Shown: positions 43,303 to 51,145, counted from the first letter of the stretch. The stretch: DNA of 64,000 nucleotides from Actinomycetes bacterium (GCA_024641245.1 JAHEDK010000014.1:1-64000), one strand, 5' to 3'. A program made the numbers and translations. Notes: generated by a model from the sequence alone, not told the origin.

Positions 43303-43715
43303 AAGAGCGCGGGTCTATCACGTTTTGGGTTCTTGGCTTGTCGATCGCCGTGTTGTTCCTGGGGGGATTGAGCGTGGATTTGTGGAGGGTCATGTCGGAT
43401 CGACGCGAACTGGCGGCAGTGGCCGATTCTGCTGCGGCTGCGGCGGCTTCGGCCGTGGATGTAGCCCTATGGCGTGAGGCGGGCGAGATACGTCTTTTGG
43501 ATGTTGAGGCTGTCGCGCTGGCAGAGCGTGTCGTCGCTCAGCAAGGTGTGGCCCGGGAGCTGTCGGCTCCGGTCGAGGTGGCGGTCGCCGGCGATTTCGT
43601 TCAAGTCGTGTTGACGCGGGAAGTCGAGCTCACGCTCCTGCGTCTGTTGACGGTCGGCGAAGACCCGTTGTTGGTTCGAGTGGTCTCGACGGCGCGGGCG
43701 GCGCCGTCGCCGTGA
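43299..43715 (+). CDS. TadG-like pilus-assembly protein
   Basis: About 138 residues. ERGSITFWVLGLSIAVLFLGGLSVDLWRVMSDRRELAA is the typical start of TadG-like proteins (helicoidal anchor, then an Asp-Leu-Trp/Arg segment). The rest is Ala-rich beta/alpha, short compared with TadG that carries a vWA domain. GTG start at 43299 overlaps the previous stop. Last member of the pilus operon's pseudopilin set. Confidence 0.8.
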   Translation: MKERGSITFWVLGLSIAVLFLGGLSVDLWRVMSDRRELAAVADSAAAAAASAVDVALWREAGEIRLLDVEAVALAERVVAQQGVARELSAPVEVAVAGDFVQVVLTREVELTLLRLLTVGEDPLLVRVVSTARAAPSP

Positions 43716-43722
43716 GGTCGTG

Positions 43723-44217
43723 ATGGGTGGGAACAGCCCCGGGCGCCTGGCCGCAGCCGTTGGCCTGATCGTGGTGCTGGCGGCGGTGCTGCTGTGGCAG
43801 TTCTTCGACTGGTCGTCGGACGAACCTGCCGGCTCGGATGTGGTGACGATCGGCACTCCTGCTCCGGTTGTCGTCTCCGATGAGGCGGCGTGGGTCGCCG
43901 CCGCGCAGGACGCCCTGGACGCATGGGCGCGGTTTGCCTCGACCGGCGACCTGGCAGCGTTGGATGGGTTTCTCGACCCAGCCGGCCCGCAATACGCTCA
44001 ACTGGTTGGAGAAGCGTCGACCATTGGTTCGGGCGAAGCGACGTACACCTTCGTTCTCGAGAATGCTGCGGCGGCCATGCGAGATGGATTCCCGGTTGTG
44101 TCGGGCACCGTGATGATCTTGCGGGACGGAGAGATCGTCGACGAGGTCGTCTGGGACCTCCACCTCATCGAGGGGGGCACCGGATGGCTCCTCTGGACCG
44201 TCGAAGACCGCGGATAG
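43723..44217 (+). CDS. Membrane-anchored protein of unknown function at the end of the Tad operon
   Basis: About 164 residues: one N-terminal helix (about 10-28), a Pro/Val-rich linker, then a soluble domain with AAQDALDAWARFASTGDLAALDGFLDPAGPQYAQL, reminiscent of small NTF2-like lipoprotein/secreted folds. GAGG precedes the ATG at 43723, which begins 7 bases after the previous stop, so it is probably part of the operon. A role outside the membrane with the pilus is a guess only. Confidence 0.65.
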   Translation: MGGNSPGRLAAAVGLIVVLAAVLLWQFFDWSSDEPAGSDVVTIGTPAPVVVSDEAAWVAAAQDALDAWARFASTGDLAALDGFLDPAGPQYAQLVGEASTIGSGEATYTFVLENAAAAMRDGFPVVSGTVMILRDGEIVDEVVWDLHLIEGGTGWLLWTVEDRG

Positions 44218-44222
44218 CCCGA

Positions 44223-44273
44223 GTTTCTCGGCAATACAGCGTCGTGTGGTGGTCCACAGCATTGCGGAGAAAC
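44223..44273. repeat. Palindromic repeat, family A copy 1
   Basis: GTTTCTCGGCAATAC at the left and GCATTGCGGAGAAAC at the right, complementary with two mismatches. First of a pair separated by about 60 bases from the next copy start. Confidence 0.7.
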
Positions 44274-44282
44274 CGGAGGGAG

Positions 44283-44334
44283 TTTTCTGCGCAATGCAAT
44301 GGTCGGTTAATCGTGCACAGTATTGCGGAGAAAC
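44283..44334. repeat. Palindromic repeat, family A copy 2
   Basis: TTTTCTGCGCAATGC and GTATTGCGGAGAAAC form the arms. It starts 60 bases after copy 1 and lies upstream of the sigma-factor gene. Confidence 0.7.
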
Positions 44335-44422
44335 CTCGATCGAAGATTGCGCGTAACCGTGGCCATCCGAAATCCGTCTCTCCCAGGACAAGAACACCTT
44401 GACTAGGGAGGACGGGAGACGT

Positions 44423-44896
44423 GTGGGCACTCCAACCACAATCGAAGACTTCTATCGGGCACATGCGGACGCGGTCTACGCGTTCCTCATCTCGCTGTGC
44501 CGCGACAGAACCTACGCGGAGGATCTAATGCAGGAGACCTTCGTGAAGGCGACGCGCTCACTGGGTGGGTATCGGGGCGGCAATCCGCGGTCCTGGCTGT
44601 TCACCATCGCCCGCTCCGTGTTCATCGATGACACGCGACGCCGCCATCCGGTACCCGTTGAAGAGATTTATGAGGCGGTGGTCGAGGATGCCGACTTCGC
44701 CGAGACCGACGCCATTGAACAGGCGCTGTCCAGGATGCCGGAACGTCATCGCATGGCCCTCCTGCTATGTGATCGAGCGGGGCTCAGCTACGAGGAGGTC
44801 GCCGACGCGATGCATTGCACGCCGGCGGCCGTGAAGGTTCTCATTCACCGTGCCCGGGTTTCGTTCCGGGCCTACTACACGGAGTACCAGAGATGA
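44423..44896 (+). CDS. ECF RNA polymerase sigma factor
   Basis: About 157 residues. Region 2 is recognisable (FYRAHADAVYAFLISLCRD, and AEDLMQETFVKATRSL for -10 binding), and region 4 has LSYEEVADAMHCTPAAVKVLIHRARV. No extra domain. The start could be TTG 44399, but the GTG at 44423 has GGGAG close by. The stop overlaps the anti-sigma ATG. A paired palindromic repeat precedes it. The promoter it recognises is unknown, though it may act on its own operon. Confidence 0.9.
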   Translation: MGTPTTIEDFYRAHADAVYAFLISLCRDRTYAEDLMQETFVKATRSLGGYRGGNPRSWLFTIARSVFIDDTRRRHPVPVEEIYEAVVEDADFAETDAIEQALSRMPERHRMALLLCDRAGLSYEEVADAMHCTPAAVKVLIHRARVSFRAYYTEYQR

Positions 44897-46035
44897 AGTC
44901 CCACGATGAGATTCAGGACCTGCTCGAGGGATACGTCGACGAGACCCTCGATCGGGCAACCCGCCGGGCCGTCGACGATCACCTGGCCGGCTGCACCGAG
45001 TGCCGGGCGATTCTCGACGAGGTCGCCCCCGTCGACCTCTCCGGACTCGGCGGGGGCGCCGTTGACGAGCGATCCCTTCGCCGCTCCGTCCGGCGGGCCA
45101 TGTGGAGGACGGTGACGAACACAGCCCTGTTGCTGTTGTCGCTGTGGCTGGTGGCCTGGCTCGTCTCCGCCTTGATCATCCAGCCGCTGGTGGTCAATCG
45201 CGGAGATCGGGCGGCGATCGCCGCTCGCGCCACCTTCGACATGGCGATGATGGTCAACGAGGGAGCAATCGCTACCGACTGGGATGTCACCTCCAGCGCC
45301 GTGGCACGTACAAACACAGCTCACCTCGTGCTGCAGGTCGGGGCCGGGGCGAAAGATCTGGGCGAAGTCGAAAGCCGGATCGGGATCACCAGGTTCGGTT
45401 CTCCGCTCGGTGGCTGGTTCTGGCCCTACGTGATTGGTTCCAACACGGGTACACCCGGCGAGTACCGACTGACCGAGTTGGGCTCGGGGACGGTTGCCAC
45501 GGTCGCCGCTCACTTCAACGAACCGATCTCGGTCTCTCGCGCCCAGGAGCTGGCCGATGCCACGGATCACGACGTGCGGGTCGTCTGGGCCGGGTTTCCG
45601 ACTTCGCAACGACTGGATCTGGACGAGCAACCCTTTTCGGGCTTCGGATACGGGGTATTGGGGTACCCCACCTGTCTGGACCCCGGGATGGTCGACGATT
45701 CTCATTTTGGAGGCACATCGGCCAGCGGGGGCTACGGCATCGGTATGGCTCCGGCCTCGATAACAAACGCTCTGGCCGAGGTCCGGCGGGCCGTGGGCAC
45801 TCTGACGGCCAACCCGTGGTTGATCGATCGGGTCGTGGACCCGGACACAAGTGACGTCGAACGACTCGAGCAAACGGCCGCCCAACTGGCGCAAGCCGAT
45901 CCCGGCGTGGTGACTCTTGTGGTGACCGGGCCGACGACTGAGCTGGTCGAATTCCTCGACGACGTCGAAGTCGAATATCCGGTGGTGCTGGCGGTCGACT
46001 TCTACAACTGGTCCGATTTCGTGTGCGGGAGATGA
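44893..46035 (+). CDS. Anti-sigma factor with zinc-finger and large extracytoplasmic domain
   Basis: About 380 residues. The cytoplasmic start has the zinc-binding anti-sigma pattern HLAGCTECR (H-x3-C-x2-C, about residues 29-37). One helix follows (about 78-98, LLLLSLWLVAWLVSALI), then an outside domain of about 270 residues with ITRFGSPLGGWFWPYVIG and GYPTCLDPGMVD. The outside domain resembles the C-terminal domain found in actinobacterial anti-sigma factors; it presumably senses an envelope signal. It is translationally coupled to the sigma gene on one side and to the membrane gene on the other. Confidence 0.87.
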   Translation: MKSHDEIQDLLEGYVDETLDRATRRAVDDHLAGCTECRAILDEVAPVDLSGLGGGAVDERSLRRSVRRAMWRTVTNTALLLLSLWLVAWLVSALIIQPLVVNRGDRAAIAARATFDMAMMVNEGAIATDWDVTSSAVARTNTAHLVLQVGAGAKDLGEVESRIGITRFGSPLGGWFWPYVIGSNTGTPGEYRLTELGSGTVATVAAHFNEPISVSRAQELADATDHDVRVVWAGFPTSQRLDLDEQPFSGFGYGVLGYPTCLDPGMVDDSHFGGTSASGGYGIGMAPASITNALAEVRRAVGTLTANPWLIDRVVDPDTSDVERLEQTAAQLAQADPGVVTLVVTGPTTELVEFLDDVEVEYPVVLAVDFYNWSDFVCGR

Positions 46036-46730
46036 AGGAAATGTCGGTGTACGGACAGATGAAACGAAACCGGCGCATCGTCGCCGGCACCGCCGGATTG
46101 GTGATCGCCCTGGCGGTTGTGCTCTCGATTCTGGGGGTCGTCTCGGAGAACGGGCTCGGCCTGTTGCAAGCCCTCGCCACCGCGGCGGCGTTCACCTTGC
46201 CCGCCTGGTTTGCCTTGATCTCGCTCGATCGCCGGCCGTCGTTACTTCCGGCGGCTGCGATGGCGGCCCTGGTGGTGGGCTTTCTGGCACTGGAGCTCAT
46301 GCCGCTGTGGCTGATCGTGGCCATCGTGTGGGGTCTAGTGGCCCGCAGCAGAATCCGCCCGGCTCCGGAGCCCAGGTGGGCACGATTTGGGCGCCCCATC
46401 CTCGCGATTGCAGCAGTGGTACCTGTGTTGGTGCTGCTCGCCCACCTGGACCCCGCCTGCACGGTGACCTACGCCGACGGGCGGACCGAACAGGTCGACC
46501 CTGCCGACAGAGGGTTGGAATCCGGGTGGCAGATCGGCCCGGTCGGCTCTTCGAGTTCGATCACCTCGGAGGGAGCCGTCAGGAGCGAGGAGTGCGCGTC
46601 CGATACAGTCGTGTGGTGGGAGGCCGCGTTCTCGCTCGGTGCCACTGCGGGGATCGTCGCGCTGGCCCTCCGCTGGCCGACCGGCGAGAGCCTGGTCGCC
46701 GACCGGCAACGTTCGAGCTTCCCCGCCTAG
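46032..46730 (+). CDS. Membrane protein in the sigma/anti-sigma operon
   Basis: About 232 residues: three or four helices (LVIALAVVLSILGVV, LLQALATAAAFTLPAWF, LVVGFLALELMPLWLIVAIVWGL and a C-terminal one), with a small outside loop containing two cysteines (DPACTVTYADG and EECASDTVV) that may form a disulfide. The ATG at 46032 overlaps the anti-sigma stop (ATGA); the ATG at 46041 is an alternative. Function unknown; it may be part of the sensing complex. Confidence 0.65.
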   Translation: MKEMSVYGQMKRNRRIVAGTAGLVIALAVVLSILGVVSENGLGLLQALATAAAFTLPAWFALISLDRRPSLLPAAAMAALVVGFLALELMPLWLIVAIVWGLVARSRIRPAPEPRWARFGRPILAIAAVVPVLVLLAHLDPACTVTYADGRTEQVDPADRGLESGWQIGPVGSSSSITSEGAVRSEECASDTVVWWEAAFSLGATAGIVALALRWPTGESLVADRQRSSFPA

Positions 46731-46741
46731 CTCCGTTCAGA

Positions 46742-46793
46742 CTTTTTCCGCAATGCAATGGTGCGTTTTCAGACCAGAGCATTGCGGAGAAAC
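46742..46793. repeat. Palindromic repeat, family A copy 3
   Basis: CTTTTTCCGCAATGC and GCATTGCGGAGAAAC form the arms, with CAATGGTGCGTTTTC between them. It lies right after the sigma operon. Confidence 0.75.
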
Positions 46794-46801
46794 TGGGGGG
46801 A

Positions 46802-46854
46802 TCCTTCTGCGCAATGCAATGGTGCGTTTTCCGACCACTGCTTTGCGGAGAAGC
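46802..46854. repeat. Palindromic repeat, family A copy 4
   Basis: TTCTGCGCAATGC and GCTTTGCGGAGAAGC form the arms; starts 60 bases after copy 3, the same spacing as copies 1 and 2. Confidence 0.75.
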
Positions 46855-46864
46855 CAGAGGGGGT

Positions 46865-46886
46865 TTGCACTACGCGGATAGTGTAA
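46865..46886 (+). promoter_or_regulatory. Candidate operator of the iron permease gene
   Basis: TTGCACTA, 6 bases, TAGTGTAA: 8-bp arms with one mismatch. It overlaps the -10-like TAAAGT at 46884-46889, which lies 6 bases before the GTG at 46896. A repressor bound here would block the leaderless promoter. Confidence 0.55.
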
Positions 46887-46895
46887 AGTGGCGCC

Positions 46896-47753
46896 GTGGC
46901 TGCGTTCCTGGTGATGTTGCGTGAAGGTGTCGAGGCGGCGCTCGTCGTCGCCATCCTGCTTGCCTACCTCAACCGGCTCGGCTCGCGCAGCCATATCCGG
47001 TGGGTTTGGGTCGGGACGGTTTCGGCGGCCTTCCTCTCCCTCCTCATCGGCATCGTGATCTACAACACCGTCGGTTCCCTCGAAGGCCGTGCCGAGCAAC
47101 TCACCGAAGGAGTGGTGGCATTCGCGGCCGGCGGTCTGCTCACCTGGATGATCTTCTGGATGGGCAAGAACGCCCGTCAGTTGCGCGGAAAGCTGGAGTC
47201 GGAAGCTGCCTCGGCGGTGGCGCTCGGCGGCGTAGCCACACTGGCCGCGGTGGCGTTCGTCGCCGTCCTGAGAGAGGGCCTCGAATCTGCCCTCTTCCTG
47301 ATCTCGACGACAGTGGGGGAGTCCGCCAGCGGCAGCCAGCTGGTCGGCGGTCTGCTCGGCCTGCTGGCCGCCATCGGCATCGGCTACCTCATGTACCGGG
47401 GCGGCAGCCGGATCAACCTCCGGATCTTTTTCCGGGTCACCGGGTTCCTGATCATCCTCTTTGCGGCCGGCCTGGTATCGAAGGGCGTCCACGAGTTCCA
47501 GGAGGCCGCCGTGCTGCCGATCTTGATCGAGCCTCTCTATCAGGTGCCGTTCGGCGATCCAGACATCAGCACAATCGCCCGGTTTGCCAAAACGATGTTC
47601 GGATGGTCACCGGGTCCATCGCTACTGATGGTGATCTCCTACTGGGCCTACTTACTGCCGATTGGAGCCGCCTTTGCCCAGATGACGGCAGCTGTCCCTC
47701 CTGCCCCCGGGGTTTCGAATGACCACCTGCCGGCGGAACGGCTGAACGGCTAG
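46896..47753 (+). CDS. efeU: FTR1-family high-affinity iron permease
   Basis: A 285-residue protein with about seven helices. Two RExxE motifs, LREGVEAALVV (residue 9) and LREGLESALFL (about 126), are the iron-binding signatures of FTR1/EfeU. In other bacteria EfeU works with EfeO and EfeB; neither is adjacent here, so it may act alone or with partners elsewhere. The GTG at 46896 has no ribosome binding site but a -10 box and palindrome upstream, so leaderless, iron-regulated expression is likely. Convergent with doxX. Confidence 0.88.
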   Translation: MAAFLVMLREGVEAALVVAILLAYLNRLGSRSHIRWVWVGTVSAAFLSLLIGIVIYNTVGSLEGRAEQLTEGVVAFAAGGLLTWMIFWMGKNARQLRGKLESEAASAVALGGVATLAAVAFVAVLREGLESALFLISTTVGESASGSQLVGGLLGLLAAIGIGYLMYRGGSRINLRIFFRVTGFLIILFAAGLVSKGVHEFQEAAVLPILIEPLYQVPFGDPDISTIARFAKTMFGWSPGPSLLMVISYWAYLLPIGAAFAQMTAAVPPAPGVSNDHLPAERLNG

Positions 47754-47807
47754 GTCATCGCGAGAGTTGCGCTCCTCGGCGGGGACAAATCGCGCCAGGG
47801 CCAACCG

Positions 47808-48314
47808 CTATTCGTTGGGTTCTTTCTCCGGAGGCGCACTCCAGAACAGGGCGAGCTGGGTGATGCCGGCTCCGAACCCGGCCAACCCGATGATGAATCC
47901 GGGCCATCCGGAGACGTTCAGGCCGATGGCACCGTCGATCGAGTACTCCCCGGCACCGAGAGTGGCGATTGTCAGGCCGACGACGCCGAGCATCATCACG
48001 TACTCCCAGCCTTCGATCGGGCGGTTGAAGGCAAAGAACCCCGCCTTTCGGTGATTGGAGACGCCGGCCACGATCATCGTCGCCACAAGACCGGCGGCGG
48101 CGAAGGTGGTTAGAAACCCAGTAATGAGACCGGCGCCGATGGCGAGTTCGCCGGCCGCCGAGAGGATCGCCTGAACCCTGGCGCGACTGAATCCGATGGA
48201 CTCGAACCAGGCCGCGGTGCTATCGAGCTTGCGTCCGTGGTTGAGGCCGTGAGCGATCATCACGGCGCCCGCGGCCACCCGCAAGATCAGCAAGCCGAGA
48301 TCTTGTGCATCCAT
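47808..48314 (-). CDS. DoxX-family membrane protein
   Basis: About 168 residues with four helices. LGLLILRVAAGAVMIAHGLNHGRKL and the following WFESIGFSRARVQAIL match DoxX proteins. Some DoxX/DoxD proteins act in thiosulfate oxidation, but most members of this family have no proven role, so a sulfur role is only a possibility. The frame is open to 48524; the ATG at 48314 has GAAGGAG upstream. Divergent from the rhodanese lipoprotein gene. Confidence 0.87.
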   Translation of the reverse strand: MDAQDLGLLILRVAAGAVMIAHGLNHGRKLDSTAAWFESIGFSRARVQAILSAAGELAIGAGLITGFLTTFAAAGLVATMIVAGVSNHRKAGFFAFNRPIEGWEYVMMLGVVGLTIATLGAGEYSIDGAIGLNVSGWPGFIIGLAGFGAGITQLALFWSAPPEKEPNE

Positions 48315-48391
48315 CGCTGCTCCTTCACGTGTTCTGCCCTGCGCAACCATTCCGGCCGGCGATCTCTTCCCGACCGGTCGAGAAAACCCTA

Positions 48392-48408
48392 CATAACCAA
48401 GTGTTATG
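48392..48408. promoter_or_regulatory. Inverted repeat in the doxX upstream region
   Basis: CATAAC, 5 bases, GTTATG; perfect 6-bp arms about 78 bases upstream of the doxX start. A regulator site for doxX or for the divergent lipoprotein gene is possible. Confidence 0.4.
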
Positions 48409-48542
48409 CCGACGTATTTCATCCGCTTGGGCGGGTATGCCGGCACCTTTGAATGGGGCCAACGGCGCGTCCGAGGACCGACAGAACGCGATACATTGCC
48501 CGCAAGGGGTAGGAACCTTGACATCGCTCTGGAAGGAGTGCC

Positions 48543-49649
48543 ATGTCACCCAGCAAGAGATTGAACTTGCTGATCTTGTTCATCGTGATGGGTTTCTTTG
48601 TTTCGGCCTGCGGGTCGGACGACACCACCGAGACCACAGAGACCACCGCGGCTGCTGCCGCCGAAACAACAATTCCAATGGTCGTCACGACCATGGCCGA
48701 GATGACCACGACCACAGTGGCCGCGACCACAACGACCACAGAAGCGATCGATGAGAGTGCGGTTCTCGCCGCCCACATCACCGCCCGCCTTGCCGACTGG
48801 TCGCCGACGATCTCGGCCGAAGCGCTGTTCGAGAACCTCTCGGACGGCGACGAGTCGAACGACCCCTTCATTCTGAGCGTCCGGGCGCCGGATGCCTACG
48901 CGCTCGGTCACATCGAGGGCGCCTACAACATCCCCTGGAAAGAAATCGCCGACCCGGCGAACCTGGCGAAGTTGCCGACCGATCAACCAATCGTCGTGTA
49001 CTGCTACACCGGCCATACCGGCCAGGTGGCGGCGACGCTACTGCGGATCTTCGGTTACGACGCCACCAATCTCAAGTTCGGAATGATGGGCTGGACCGAC
49101 GACGACACGATCCTGGCCACCGCCCGGTACACGGCTGCTCCGGGATACCCCACCGAAACTGAAGCCAACGAACTGACCGTCGAATACGAACCGCCGACGC
49201 TGACCACGGGTGAGACGGTGGCGGTCGATATCGCGATTGCGTCCGCACAGAGTTTCTTGGCCGACTGGGCCCCGACGACATCCGCCGAAGCCTTGTTCGA
49301 GAACCTCTCAGACGGTGATGATGCGAACAATCCGTTCGTGCTGAGCGTCCGGGCGCCGGACGCGTACGCGCTCGGCCATGTGGAAGGTGCCTACAACATC
49401 GGTTGGAAAGCCATCGCCGATCCGGCCAGCCTGGCCATGCTCCCATCCGACGAGCAGATCGTCGTCTACTGCTACACGGGTCACACCGGCCAGGTGGCGG
49501 CAACCGCCCTCAAGCTGCTCGGCTACGACTCCGTCAACATGAAGTTCGGGATGATGGGCTGGACCGACGACGATGCGGTCCTCGCCACCGGCCGCTACAC
49601 GGGTGCGCCGGGATACCCGACCGAAACCGTGATCAACGAACTGCCCTAG
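48543..49649 (+). CDS. Lipoprotein with two rhodanese domains
   Basis: A 368-residue protein. A signal peptide ends in a lipobox (FFVSACGSD, Cys23), followed by a Thr-rich linker (about 28-68). Two homologous rhodanese domains follow (about 85-195 and 245-355), each with the active-site loop VVYCYTGHTGQVAATLL. The two repeats are nearly identical (FENLSDGD, VRAPDAYALGH, GMMGWTDDD), so the gene arose by internal duplication. Being lipid-anchored, it acts outside the membrane, probably on sulfane sulfur such as thiosulfate. SD GGAAGGAG precedes the ATG. The next gene encodes the cytochrome with the interrupting TGA. Confidence 0.88.
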   Translation: MSPSKRLNLLILFIVMGFFVSACGSDDTTETTETTAAAAAETTIPMVVTTMAEMTTTTVAATTTTTEAIDESAVLAAHITARLADWSPTISAEALFENLSDGDESNDPFILSVRAPDAYALGHIEGAYNIPWKEIADPANLAKLPTDQPIVVYCYTGHTGQVAATLLRIFGYDATNLKFGMMGWTDDDTILATARYTAAPGYPTETEANELTVEYEPPTLTTGETVAVDIAIASAQSFLADWAPTTSAEALFENLSDGDDANNPFVLSVRAPDAYALGHVEGAYNIGWKAIADPASLAMLPSDEQIVVYCYTGHTGQVAATALKLLGYDSVNMKFGMMGWTDDDAVLATGRYTGAPGYPTETVINELP

Positions 49650-49660
49650 ACCGGACCAGC

Positions 49661-49691
49661 GGGAGGCGTGGGTGAGATTCCGGCGCCTCCC
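49661..49691 (+). promoter_or_regulatory. Hairpin between the rhodanese and cytochrome genes
   Basis: GGGAGGCG (49661-49668) and CGCCTCCC (49684-49691) form an 8-bp stem with a 15-base loop, just before the ribosome binding site of the cytochrome gene (AGGAG at about 49696). It may act as an attenuator or RNA processing site. Confidence 0.35.
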
Positions 49692-49704
49692 ACCAGGAGT
49701 TGAT

Positions 49705-49992
49705 ATGAAACGATGGACTCTGGTGGTTGCCGCAGCGGCGATGATCGTGGCCGGAGGCGTACTCGCCGGTTGCAGCAGTGACGAGCCGGAAGCTCCAGAT
49801 ACCTCTGTGGCGGCTCTCGACACAACGCCGAATCCGGCGGCAACCACTTCGACACAGGCCGTCGCTCCTACGACCACCGAAGCGATGGATCCGGACGCAG
49901 CCTGCATCGATTGCCACACCAACCAGGAAACCCTGATGGCGCTCGCCGTTGAACCGGTGGACGCGGAATCGCTCAGCTCGGGTGAGGGCTGA
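49705..49992 (+). CDS. N-terminal part of a multiheme cytochrome c lipoprotein, ends at an in-frame TGA
   Basis: A 95-residue product. The signal peptide ends in LAGC (lipobox, Cys23), then a Ser/Thr/Ala/Pro-rich linker and one heme motif CIDCH at residues 67-71. A TGA at 49990 ends the frame after GEG. The same frame continues directly into a large multiheme domain (see next entry), so the full product would be about 465 residues with 11 heme motifs. This part alone would be a very small monoheme lipoprotein. AGGAG precedes the ATG. See the TGA entry for the possible recoding. Confidence 0.7.
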   Translation: MKRWTLVVAAAAMIVAGGVLAGCSSDEPEAPDTSVAALDTTPNPAATTSTQAVAPTTTEAMDPDAACIDCHTNQETLMALAVEPVDAESLSSGEG

Positions 49993-50019
49993 GGCGGCTC
50001 GGTGCCTCAGTTGGAGGCA
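49990..50019 (+). promoter_or_regulatory. In-frame TGA with SECIS-like stem-loop
   Basis: The TGA (49990-49992) interrupts one continuous frame. A 6-bp stem TGCCTC/GAGGCA (50003-50008 and 50014-50019) with loop AGTTG follows; the loop begins 16 bases after the TGA and has G at its second position. An alternative stem TGAGGC/GCCTCA (49990-49995 and 50004-50009) would hold the TGA itself. These features agree with the general bacterial SECIS layout but do not prove recoding. No second sign of selenium use is visible in the window. Confidence 0.4.
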
Positions 50020-51102
50020 TGGGAGCAAGTATTCGTCAGCGATGAGGAATTCCCGGCCAGCACGCACGGTCAGGTGGGGTGCACCACCTGTCACGGTGGA
50101 GTGCCGGGCGCAACCAACATGGAAGAGGCCCACACCGGAATAACGATCGATCCGGACCCGATCACCACCTGTGCCACCTGCCACCAAGACACCACCGACG
50201 ATCACGTCGGCAGTTTGCACGCGACGCTGGGTGGCTACGACACCATTCTGCTGGCCCGCAGTGGCGACGACGAACTCTCCCCCGGGTTGGAGGAGGCCTT
50301 CGCCAATCACTGTGCTTCCTGCCACGCCTCGTGCGGGCAATGCCATGTGAGCCGGCCGACCAGTGCCGGAGGGGGACTGCTGGCCGGTCACTCGTTCAAA
50401 GAGACGCCGCCGATGAACTTGACCTGCACAGGCTGTCACGGCAGCCGCATCGAGAACGAGTACAAGGGCAAGAACGAGATGGGCGACGGCGGGACCTATC
50501 CGGCAGACGTCCACTACAACCCGGGCGGCATGGCGTGCTTTGCGTGCCACACCGGCGACGACATGCACGGGGTCGGCCCCGAGCAGGAGTTCCGATACGA
50601 CGGAGCGCAGGATCCGGCCTGCACCGATTGTCACCCGGACCTCGAAGGCGCCAACGCCCAGCACACGGCATGGCATCTGGATGCTTTGTCCTGTCAGGTC
50701 TGCCATTCGGTGGCATACAAGAACTGCTACAGCTGCCACGTGCAGAAGTCGGATGAAGGCGTCCCTTACTTCGAGACGGATGAGTCGCAGATGCTGTTCT
50801 ACATCGGGAAGAACCCGACCCCGACCGAGGACCGTCCGTGGTCGTGGGTGACGGTTCGCCATGTGCCCGTCGATCAGGACAGCTTCTCCTTCTACGGGGA
50901 TGATCTATTGCCGGAGTTCGATGCCCGGCCGACCTGGCTGTACGCGACGCCGCACAACATCCAGCGGTCGACGCCGCAGAACGCCTCCTGCGATGCCTGC
51001 CACGGAAACGCCTCGATCTTCCTGACCGAAGACAAGGTCGATCCCGTCGAACTCGACGCCAATCAGAGCGTGATCGTCACCGAGATCCCAGGGGGTGGAT
51101 GA
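50002..51102 (+). CDS. Main part of the multiheme cytochrome c, after the in-frame TGA
   Basis: A 366-residue region in the same frame as the lipoprotein at 49705-49992. It has ten CxxCH motifs in order: CTTCH, CATCH, CASCH, CGQCH, CTGCH, CFACH, CTDCH, CQVCH, CYSCH and CDACH. Hemes are attached only outside the cytoplasmic membrane, yet this part has no signal peptide and its GTG at 50002 has no ribosome binding site. It therefore must either be joined to the upstream signal by readthrough or not be functional. It could carry electrons between the sulfur system outside and the respiratory chain; this is inference. Confidence 0.75.
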   Translation: MPQLEAWEQVFVSDEEFPASTHGQVGCTTCHGGVPGATNMEEAHTGITIDPDPITTCATCHQDTTDDHVGSLHATLGGYDTILLARSGDDELSPGLEEAFANHCASCHASCGQCHVSRPTSAGGGLLAGHSFKETPPMNLTCTGCHGSRIENEYKGKNEMGDGGTYPADVHYNPGGMACFACHTGDDMHGVGPEQEFRYDGAQDPACTDCHPDLEGANAQHTAWHLDALSCQVCHSVAYKNCYSCHVQKSDEGVPYFETDESQMLFYIGKNPTPTEDRPWSWVTVRHVPVDQDSFSFYGDDLLPEFDARPTWLYATPHNIQRSTPQNASCDACHGNASIFLTEDKVDPVELDANQSVIVTEIPGGG

Positions 51103-51145
51103 GCGCACGTTCTTCCGGGCTGGGAGGCGGATCCGGGCTGCCCGG

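Noticed and set aside
44223-46854. Palindromes as integron attC sites or a CRISPR array
   Set aside because: No integrase, no R'/R'' core sites and no unique spacers; only four copies in two doublets.
49990-49992. TGA read as tryptophan through an altered genetic code
   Set aside because: Many genes in the window end at TGA in tight overlaps (ATGA), so TGA is a stop here.
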